Assembly (NCBI RefSeq): GCF_019890615.1
Contig: NZ_JAINVZ010000009.1
Span: 62,001-126,000 of the forward strand
Reading direction: 5' to 3'
DNA from: Streptantibioticus parmotrematis
GTDB lineage: Bacteria > Actinomycetota > Actinomycetes > Streptomycetales > Streptomycetaceae
Length of the DNA stretch: 64,000 nucleotides
In this document: piece after piece, positions 18,053 through 25,100 of the stretch
How positions within the stretch are numbered: position 1 is the stretch's first letter
Layout: every line of letters starts with the position of its first letter
The notes under the pieces: model-generated
Told to the model about the DNA's origin: nothing
Seen by the model: only the letters and a program-made list of their open reading frames with translations
The model's database searches: none
Position numbers and translations under genes: made by a program

Positions 18053-18717
18053 GCGTACCGCCGCAGGTGCCGCCGTCCCCGAAGCGGCGAAGAACGTGGG
18101 TCGTGGTGGCCGCGGTCGCGGCGGCGGTGGTGGTGGTCGCGGGGGCGACGGCCGCGGTGACGACGGGCGGGCGGCACACGGTGTCGGCGAGCGTCCGGCA
18201 CGCGTCGCCGTCGGGCGTGGCGTCGTCGGCGAGTCGTCCCCGGTACGAGATCACGTTGCCGAAGGCGCTGGATGGCGGCCGGTACACGCTGGCGCGGGAC
18301 GACAGTTCGCAGTTGACGAAGGCGGTCGGGACGAGCGGCCACACGTGGCGGAGCGGCCAGTACACGGCGGCTGACGGGACCGTGCTCCAGGTGACCGGCG
18401 CGTACGGCGAGGTGAACACCGACCCGGCGCACGACCGGGCGCAGTTGCTGAGTGGTTCGGCGAACGCGCCGGACACGGCGGTCACGGTGAAGCCGAGCGA
18501 TTTCACGGTGGCGGGCGCGGCCACCACGTTCACGTGCCAGGTGGTGGCGTTCAGCAAGAACGGGCGGAGGACCGCGTTCCCGGAGTGCGCGTGGGCGGAC
18601 GCGGACACGTGGGGGACGGTGCTGGAGACGACGCCAGGGTCCCCGGCAGCGCTGCCGTTGCGGAAGATGGCGGACCTGACGGCCGAGATCCGGGACGAGG
18701 TGCGGGTGTCATCGTGA
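18049..18717 (+). CDS. Membrane-anchored secreted protein of unknown function, coupled to the DUF397 gene
   Basis: A 222-residue protein starting at GTG 18049, overlapping the DUF397 stop by 4 bp. A short basic cytoplasmic N-terminus (PKRRR) precedes one hydrophobic helix (WVVVAAVAAAVVVVAGATAAV). It could be a signal anchor or an uncleaved signal peptide. The exported part has no motif that I recognise; it carries two Cys (FTCQVVAF and PECAWAD) that could form a disulfide, and ends in a helical segment. The tight coupling to an AbaA-like regulator pair suggests joint regulation. Its 3' end overlaps the convergent YunG-like gene by 9 bp. Confidence 0.75.
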   Translation: MSVPPQVPPSPKRRRTWVVVAAVAAAVVVVAGATAAVTTGGRHTVSASVRHASPSGVASSASRPRYEITLPKALDGGRYTLARDDSSQLTKAVGTSGHTWRSGQYTAADGTVLQVTGAYGEVNTDPAHDRAQLLSGSANAPDTAVTVKPSDFTVAGAATTFTCQVVAFSKNGRRTAFPECAWADADTWGTVLETTPGSPAALPLRKMADLTAEIRDEVRVSS

Positions 18718-19104
18718 CGAAGGCGCGGCGAGGCGGAGCAGGACGCGGGCCCGCAGGAGTTCGTATTCCGCGTTGAGCCGCCGGGGCGGGCCGGGCGGAC
18801 GCGGCACGACGACGCCGGGGGTGACGGTTTCCTCGGGCCGGAACTGCTCGCGGGTGAGGTCGATCTCGACGCCTGCGCCGAGCCGGTTCCACCAGTGGTA
18901 GTCGGTGCGTCGGCCGTCGACGTGGACCTCGCCGCGCAGAAGGTCGCCGCCGAGCAGGTCGTGCAGGACGAGAGCGGTGACACCGCATTGCCCGCGGGCC
19001 GGATTGCGGGGATCGAACGAGGTCGCCGCGTCGGAGGGAAAGGTGTCGGGCCCCCATCCACCGCGAATGGCCGCCTCGACGTCGGTAAGCAGCAAGGTAG
19101 TCAC
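18709..19104 (-). CDS. YunG-like protein
   Basis: A 131-residue protein with the layout of the YunG family: RGQCGVTALVLHDLLGGDLLRGEV, a DYHWWNRLGAGVEIDLTREQF block with conserved His and Asp, and a short C-terminal helix. The Cys, His and Asp pattern is suggestive of a papain-like fold, but activity is not established for the family. The gene is convergent with, and overlaps by 9 bp, the coupled membrane protein gene. No operon partner is evident. Confidence 0.75.
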   Translation of the reverse strand: MTTLLLTDVEAAIRGGWGPDTFPSDAATSFDPRNPARGQCGVTALVLHDLLGGDLLRGEVHVDGRRTDYHWWNRLGAGVEIDLTREQFRPEETVTPGVVVPRPPGPPRRLNAEYELLRARVLLRLAAPSSR

Positions 19105-19254
19105 GCCGCCACCCTGCCAGCCCCCACTGACAGCGCCCCGTCGTGACGTGTGCCGCGTGCGGGGGCCACCGCGGTCGGGACGCCCACCCGGCCACGCCGC
19201 CCGGCCCCCGGATCGTCCGGGTTCACGCGTCGCGGCAGCCGTGGCCGCCGGTGC

Positions 19255-20106
19255 TCAGTGGCGGTACGCGGCTGTCGCGGTCTCGGTGAAGGAGCGGATC
19301 AACGGGTTGGTGTCGCCCTCGTTCCACACCGCCACCACCCGGCTCGGCGGCATGTCGGTCAGCGGCACCAGGGCCAGTTCCACCGGCAGGTCGTGTCCGA
19401 GCGGGGCCAGGCCGACCGTGCCGTTCCACAGCACGGCCTGAAGGCACTCCTGGACGGCGCGCACCACCGGGCCCTCGCGCGGGCTGCCGCCGTTCCAGTA
19501 CGACTGCCAGACGGGGTCGGTGCCCGGCGGGAACTGGAACCAGCGGCGGTCGCTCAGTTCGGCCAGCCGCAGTCCGTCATGGCGGGCCAGCGGGTCGTCG
19601 GCGCGCAGGACCACGCCGACCGGATCGCTCCGCAACGTACGCACCGTCAGGGCGGTCTCGTCGAACGGCGCCCGGGTCAGCGCGACGTCGACCAGCCCGG
19701 CGCGCAGCCCGCAGGTCGGGTCGGTCAGATCGGTGTCGCGGACGCGGATGTCGACGCCGGGGTGGTGTCGGCGGAAGGCGGCGGCCAGCCTGGCCACGCC
19801 CGGGTCGGTGCCGTCGCCCAGAATGCCGACGGTGATGCTCGCGACGCCGGCCGCCGCGCTCACGCGTGCCCGGACGCGTTCGGCATGGTCGAGCAGGCTC
19901 CGCGCCTCGTCGAGCAGCACCGAGCCCACCGGCGTGAGCGTGACCCCGGCCGGGGAACGGGTGAGGAGCAGGGCCCCGACATCGGCCTCCAGCCGCTTGA
20001 TCGCCCGGCTCAGCGGCGGCTGGCTGATGTGCAGCCGGGCGGCGGCCCGGCCGAAGTGACGTTCCTCGGCGACCGCCACGAAGTAGCGCAAGGTCCGTAG
20101 CTCCAC
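19255..20106 (-). CDS. LysR-family transcriptional regulator
   Basis: A 283-residue LysR protein. The N-terminal helix-turn-helix is complete: ELRTLRYFVAVAEERHFGRAAARLHISQPPLSRAIKRLEADVGALLLTRSPAGVTLTPVG. The periplasmic-binding-fold effector domain begins near ITVGILGDGTDPGVARLAAAFRRHHPGVDIRV. The GTG start at 20106 begins the conserved ELRTLRYF, so longer versions are unlikely. It is divergent from a cupin and a DoxX gene, and a T-N11-A palindrome lies between them, the usual arrangement for a LysR regulator and its target operon. The inducer is unknown. Confidence 0.93.
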   Translation of the reverse strand: MELRTLRYFVAVAEERHFGRAAARLHISQPPLSRAIKRLEADVGALLLTRSPAGVTLTPVGSVLLDEARSLLDHAERVRARVSAAAGVASITVGILGDGTDPGVARLAAAFRRHHPGVDIRVRDTDLTDPTCGLRAGLVDVALTRAPFDETALTVRTLRSDPVGVVLRADDPLARHDGLRLAELSDRRWFQFPPGTDPVWQSYWNGGSPREGPVVRAVQECLQAVLWNGTVGLAPLGHDLPVELALVPLTDMPPSRVVAVWNEGDTNPLIRSFTETATAAYRH

Positions 20107-20113
20107 GCTGCAA

Positions 20114-20132
20114 CGATACCCACGAGGTATCG
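20114..20132. promoter_or_regulatory. LysR-type operator (T-N11-A palindrome)
   Basis: CGATACC-N5-GGTATCG is a perfect 7-bp-arm palindrome containing TACC-N5-GGTA, which satisfies the T-N11-A rule of LysR-family sites. It lies 8 bp upstream of the lysR start and about 50 bp upstream of the cupin start. It is the probable autoregulatory and activation site. Confidence 0.75.
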
Positions 20133-20181
20133 GCGTCGCAGGACAGGTCTTGGACAGCCCCGGGGACCCGGCGGTGAACTC

Positions 20182-20682
20182 GTGAACATGACCGGAGAAG
20201 CGAAGGCCGACGAGCCGCAGATCCATCCCGCCGTTTCGGTGGTGGGCCCCGACGAGGGCGAGGTGATGGTTCTGGGCACCACGCGCATGCGGGTCCTGGA
20301 GGACGGCAGCCACACCGGCCACCGCCTCGCGATCGCCGAATCCGTCCTCGCCCCGCACACCCAGGGCCCCCCGCAGCACCGCCACGCCCGGCACGACGAG
20401 GGCTTCTACGTCCTCTCCGGCACGATCCGCTTCACCGTCGGCGACGAGAACCACGACGCCACCGCGGGCACGCTGGTGATGGTGCCGCCCGGCACCCCGC
20501 ACACGTTCGCCAACCCGACCGACGAACCCGCGGTCATGCTCAGCACGTTCACCCCCGACCTGTACGTGCAGTACTTCCGGGACCTCCGGGACGTACTCGC
20601 CGGCGGCCGCGCGATGACGCCACAGGCCAACGTCGAAGCGATGAGCCGCTACGCGACCGAGCCCGCCACCGACCTGGCCTGA
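20182..20682 (+). CDS. Cupin-domain protein
   Basis: A 166-residue single-cupin protein. Motif 1 is seen as PPQHRHARHDEGFYVLSGTIRF (metal-binding His-x-His and Glu), and motif 2 as VMVPPGTPHTFANPTDEPAVML with the second His. The C-terminal helix (TPDLYVQYFRDLRDVLAGG) is typical of quercetinase-like cupins in Streptomyces. Start may be GTG at 20182 or ATG at 20188; neither has a clear ribosome binding site. It is divergent from the LysR gene and followed after 68 bp by a DoxX gene. The substrate is unknown. Confidence 0.85.
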   Translation: MNMTGEAKADEPQIHPAVSVVGPDEGEVMVLGTTRMRVLEDGSHTGHRLAIAESVLAPHTQGPPQHRHARHDEGFYVLSGTIRFTVGDENHDATAGTLVMVPPGTPHTFANPTDEPAVMLSTFTPDLYVQYFRDLRDVLAGGRAMTPQANVEAMSRYATEPATDLA

Positions 20683-20750
20683 AGCCGGCCGCACCACACG
20701 ATCGCCGCAATCGACCGGCCCCGGGACCCGGCGGCCCATGAACGGGAACC

Positions 20751-21110
20751 ATGAACATCGCCTACTGGATCGTCGCGGGCCTGCTCGCGCTCTTCTACGC
20801 CTACGCAGGCACGCTGAAGGTGACCCGCACCCGCGACCGACTCCGCCCGATGATGGCCTGGGTGGACCGCGTGCCCCTGCCTGCCGTCAGGACGCTGGGG
20901 GCGGTCGAAATACTCGGCACGGCGGGCCTGATCCTGCCACCCCTGACCGGCATAGCCCCCGCACTGGCGTCAGCCGCCGCCATAGGCTTCGTACTCCTGC
21001 AAATCGGAGCGGTAGCCGTCCACTTGACAATCGAAGACCGCCGCATAGCCCTCAACGCCGCACTCATCGTCACCGCGGCCCTGACCCTCTACCTGTCCAC
21101 CCAGCTGTGA
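20751..21110 (+). CDS. DoxX-family small membrane protein
   Basis: A 119-residue protein with four hydrophobic helices and the DoxX-like opening (YWIVAGLLALFYAYAGTLKV), followed by VRTLGAVEILGTAGLILPP and two further helices. DoxX-like proteins are quinone-linked or redox-stress-associated membrane proteins in other bacteria. The position right after the cupin gene suggests both belong to the LysR-controlled transcript. Confidence 0.82.
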   Translation: MNIAYWIVAGLLALFYAYAGTLKVTRTRDRLRPMMAWVDRVPLPAVRTLGAVEILGTAGLILPPLTGIAPALASAAAIGFVLLQIGAVAVHLTIEDRRIALNAALIVTAALTLYLSTQL

Positions 21111-21198
21111 CCGACCACAGTCCCATGCTGCGGGCCGCAGTGCCCCCGCACGATCCCCTCACGGGTCGGACAAGGCAGCCTCGCCCGTGATCACATCA

Positions 21199-21390
21199 TC
21201 ACGCACTGCGGTGAGCGTGCACCCAGGCAGCCTCGAACTCCGCTTCCGTGATGGTCACCGCGTGGAACTCCTCCTGAGAGTTGATCTCTTCCAGCCCCGG
21301 GCACGGAATCTCGCCCAAGCCGATCGTGTCCGTGTCGCGGCCGGTTATCCTCACAACTCGGTTATTCCTGGAGACAGAGGTCGACACCAC
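21199..21390 (-). CDS. Small ORF at the end of the toxin-immunity locus
   Basis: A 63-codon frame starting at GTG 21390 (second GTG at 21387), with GAGGGA just upstream and its start inside the last 29 bp of the barstar gene. The predicted protein is acidic in its second half (EIPCPGLEEINSQEEFHAV, TITEAEFEAAW) and has no family that I recognise. Base composition is less GC-rich than the core genome, like the neighbouring immunity gene. It could be a second small immunity or accessory protein, or a remnant. The overlap and ribosome binding site argue for real translation, but the evidence is modest. Confidence 0.45.
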   Translation of the reverse strand: MVSTSVSRNNRVVRITGRDTDTIGLGEIPCPGLEEINSQEEFHAVTITEAEFEAAWVHAHRSA

Positions 21391-22105
21391 GCTCCCTCAA
21401 CACTCTCACCATCCCCTCGACCTCGTCCCGCCCGAGCTGCTGTCGCGAGTCCGCATAGTCATGCCAGACAAGCTGGAACGTATCCCCGTTGCCGTTCGGC
21501 CCGTGAGCTGACAGGCAGTCGTCGAGCCCCGCGAGATTGGCCCCGAAGTACCCCCCGGGCCCGTTGATCACTTCCCCCAACGCACAATAGAACCCTGCCA
21601 TTGTGCCCAGGTCGCGCCCTTCGAGGACGTATGGCGACGTGTTCGTATACCGCATGGCCCGGCGTCCGGCCTCGAACCAGGCCGTCTGCACGACGTGCAG
21701 CCAGCTCTCGTAGGAGTCGACTCCGAGTTCTTTCCACTCCCCCACTGACCGGGGGCGGGATCTCGCCCAGCGACGCCAGATAACGCCCGCATATGGAAAG
21801 GGTAGAGAGTATCCGGTCACGTCAAGCATCAGGTTCTCCCCGTCGCCACTACTGCCGAGCACGTCGAGTTCCCTCAGGTAGTAGGAAGCCATGGCCTCGG
21901 AGTTGGCGTCAAGCACCTGCATTTCAACCTCTTGGAAGGAGTCGCCCCTCACCCCGTCAGCCCATTCAGCATCAACCAGACGCAAGCTGGATGAGACCGA
22001 CTCGACGTCACAGAAAAAACCTTCGACATCCCTCGCCGCCACGATCGGCTGCTGGGATTCCTCCCATACAAATTGATAGAGGAACAAACGGTGGCGCGCC
22101 AACAT
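21362..22105 (-). CDS. Barstar-family immunity protein
   Basis: A 247-residue protein. The C-terminal 85 residues are a barstar-like ribonuclease-inhibitor domain: EGRDLGTMAGFYCALGEVINGPGGYFGANLAGLDDCLS followed by FQLVWHDYADSR and a final helix-strand. The N-terminal 150 residues form an extra domain (FLYQFVWEESQQPIVAARDVEGFFCDVE, YAGVIWRRWARSRP) that I recall in longer Streptomyces barstar-family proteins. The ATG at 22105 is chosen because AGGAG lies about 8 nt upstream; an ATG at 22144 would overlap the toxin gene. It directly follows the gene whose product ends in a barnase-like domain, so it should neutralise that ribonuclease. Confidence 0.85.
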   Translation of the reverse strand: MLARHRLFLYQFVWEESQQPIVAARDVEGFFCDVESVSSSLRLVDAEWADGVRGDSFQEVEMQVLDANSEAMASYYLRELDVLGSSGDGENLMLDVTGYSLPFPYAGVIWRRWARSRPRSVGEWKELGVDSYESWLHVVQTAWFEAGRRAMRYTNTSPYVLEGRDLGTMAGFYCALGEVINGPGGYFGANLAGLDDCLSAHGPNGNGDTFQLVWHDYADSRQQLGRDEVEGMVRVLRERGVDLCLQE

Positions 22106-22134
22106 ACTTCTTCTCCTCGGAGGCCAAAAAACCA

Positions 22135-25100
22135 CTATTTCCATCCGTCATCAGGAAAGTGTGGTGCCGTGAACTTACGGATTGTAACGTAATGATCGAC
22201 AGTCCAACCCATCACTTTTCTCCCGTCAGGCAAGGTCTTGACGAGAATCCGCGCCGAGTCACCTTTTGTTCCCGGCACCCTGTACTCCTTGGCACCAGAC
22301 CACCATCGCTCATGCGTTTTCCGACCCTCGAACGTCTTCTGCAGCCCGGTGCTACCGTCGACTTGGGGCACCCCGTTCCCGGCCCGGATTTCTTCATACG
22401 CGTTGATGAAGTGCTTTGAGAGCCTGGGGTCAGGAAGCGGATCGGATAGCCTTCCTCCATTTTTCGGACACGGTGCCAGTCCCAGGGGATCCACCCAAGC
22501 GTGCGGGTTCGGGACATACGTCGCCGGGTTCGGGGCCGGGTCGAGGCCCAGGGGGTCCTGGGTGGTGTAGCGGGCTGTTTCGGGGTTGTAGTAGCGGAAG
22601 ACGTTGTAGTGGAGGCCGGACTCCGGGTCGAAGTACTGGCCCGGGAAGCGCAGCGGCGTGTACGCCGTGCTGCCGGACGCCCACGCCGTCGTTCCCCACA
22701 GCGTCGCGCGCGTGCGCCACGCCATCTCCCCGTCTTCACTGAGGAGTTCGGTCGGCGTGCCCACCACATCACTGACGATGGCGAAGAAGCGGGAGTCGGT
22801 TTCCTCCTGGGACACACCCGCGCGTTCCGTCTGGGTCAGCGGGCGCAGGCCGTCGTGGTCCCAGGTCAGGCTGACCGGCCTGGGCAGGTCACCGCCTTCC
22901 GCCGTCTCCTCCGCGAGCGTCGCGCCGTCCCAGGTGAACGCGGTCCGCTCCAGGACCGCGACCCCGTCCGGGGCCACCCGCTCCTTCGCGATCCGCCGCC
23001 CCAGCGGATCGTAGACGTACCGCCACACCTGCCCGTCCGGCGTGGTCAGCGCGACCAGCCGGTCCTCCGCGTCCCACTCGTACCGCCAGGTCTCCGGCTT
23101 GCGCGACAGCCGGGTGCGCTGCCGCAGGACCAACCGCCCCTGCGCGTCGTACTCGTACCGCGTACGGCCCGCCCGCGTCAGCAGCGTCCCGCGGTAGGCC
23201 CGCTCGCCCGTCGCCTCGTTCGACGGGTGCCCCTGCGGCCACTCCCCTGACGTCTGCCCGCCGATGGCGTCGTACGCGTACCGCTCCACCCACCCCTCGG
23301 CCCGCACGGCGGTCACGCGGCCCGCCGGGTCGAGATCGAAGGCACGGTGGCCCTCGGCGCTGTCCTCGACGGCCGTCAGGTTGCCGTCCGCGCGGTAGGT
23401 GTAGGCCCGGCTGCGCAGCACTCGTTCGCGACGTGACACGGTCTGCCCGGCCAGTCGGCCACCGGCGTCCCAGGTCTGTCCGAAAGCGAGCAACTCACCC
23501 ACAGACCGGGAGACTTCGCGGCCCGCTGCGTCGTACGCGAAGTCGACCACCCGGCCCGACGTGGTGAGCCGTGTCCGCCGGCCCGCCGCGTCGTGGTCCC
23601 AGACGCTCACCGCTCCCGACGGGGTCACCCGCCGGACGCGCCGCCCCAGCGCGTCGTGGGTGAAGCTGATCGTCCGGCCGTCGCACGTCTCGGAGGTGAC
23701 GCGTCCCAGCCGGTCACGGCGCTGGACGAGGGTGACGTCGTCGGTGACGGCGCGGACCAGGTCGCCCGCGACGTCGTACGCGAAACTCGTCAGCCGCCCG
23801 TCGGCGTCCTTGGACGTCATCCGGCCCAACGCGTCGTACGCGTAACGGACGCTCTGCCCCAACGCGTTGACCCGCCGCACGAGTTGCCCGGCCGGGTCGT
23901 GGGCGTACGTGGTGCGCCTGCCGTCGAAGTCGGTCTCCGCGATCAGCCGGCCGGCCGCGTCGTAGTCGTAGGTCCAGGTCAGGCCCAATGGGTTGCGGAC
24001 CGCGCGCAGTCGCAGTTCGGTGTCGTGCGTGAACTCGTAATGGGCTCCGTCCGGATCGGTGCGGGCGGCGAGCCGGTCGAAGTGGGTGTACGCGAAGCGT
24101 GTGACGGCGCCCACCGCGTCGGTGTGGGTGAGGCAGTTGCCCTCGCCGTCGTAGGTCCAGCGCTGCGTCGCGCCGTCCGGATCGGTGCGTGAGGCGAGCA
24201 GCCCTTCGACGGTCCACGCCGACCTGGTGACCGCGCCCATCGGATCGGTGACCGCCACGACGCGGCCGAACGCGTCGCGTTCACACGTGGTGACGGCGCC
24301 CAGCGGGTCGGTGACCTCGACGGGGAGCCCGGCGGCGTCGCACCGCACCCGGGTGGTGTGGCCCAGCGCGTCGGTCACGCCGGTGAGACGGCCGCGGGCG
24401 TCGTAGGAGTACCGGGTGGCCGACCCGCGCGGGTCCACGGTCGCCACCACGTTGCCGCGCTCGTCGTACTCCCGGCGCCACACCGAGCCGTCCTCGGTGG
24501 TCACCGTACGGGGCAGACCCTCAGCGGTGTACTCGGTGGAACGGACCCGCCCATCAGGACGAGTGACCGTCATCAGGCGGCCGTTCGCGTCGTAGCCGAG
24601 AGAGGTCGTCCGGCCCACCGCATCCGTGTGGGACAGCAGCCGGTCGTAGCGGTCCCAGGTGGAGCGCTCGACGGCCCCCGACGGGTCGACCCGGGCGATC
24701 ACCTGCAACGCACTGTTGATCACGTAACGCGTCGTGTGGCCGAGGGAGTCGGTGACGGAGGTGACGCGTTCGCCGGTCGCCTCGTCCCGCCGTCCGTGGT
24801 CGAAGGCGTACCGCAGGTGGCCCGCGTCGCCCGACTCCCTGACGCACCGGCCGCGTTCGTCGTACTCGTAGGTGTAGCCGTGGCCGTTGCGGTCGGTCCA
24901 GGAGGTGACGCGGCCCGCCGCGTCGTACGTGAAACGCAGGGGCGTCCCGGAGGAGTTGACCACCTCGGTCAGGCAGCCGTCGCGATAGCCGTACCGCAGC
25001 AGTTCGGTGTCCGGTTCGTCGCCACGGCCGACGAGCGCGAGCGCCGTGATGCGGCCGTCTTCCGTCGTGATCCGTAGCCGGTGGCCACCGTCGTGGACGA

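Noticed and set aside
21159-21190. TCACGGG/CCCGTGA hairpin after the DoxX gene as a terminator
   Set aside because: Only a 7-bp stem with an 18-nt loop; too weak to claim.
22105-22144. Longer start (22144) for the barstar-family gene
   Set aside because: It lies inside the toxin gene and lacks a ribosome binding site, whereas AGGAG precedes the ATG at 22105 at a good distance.
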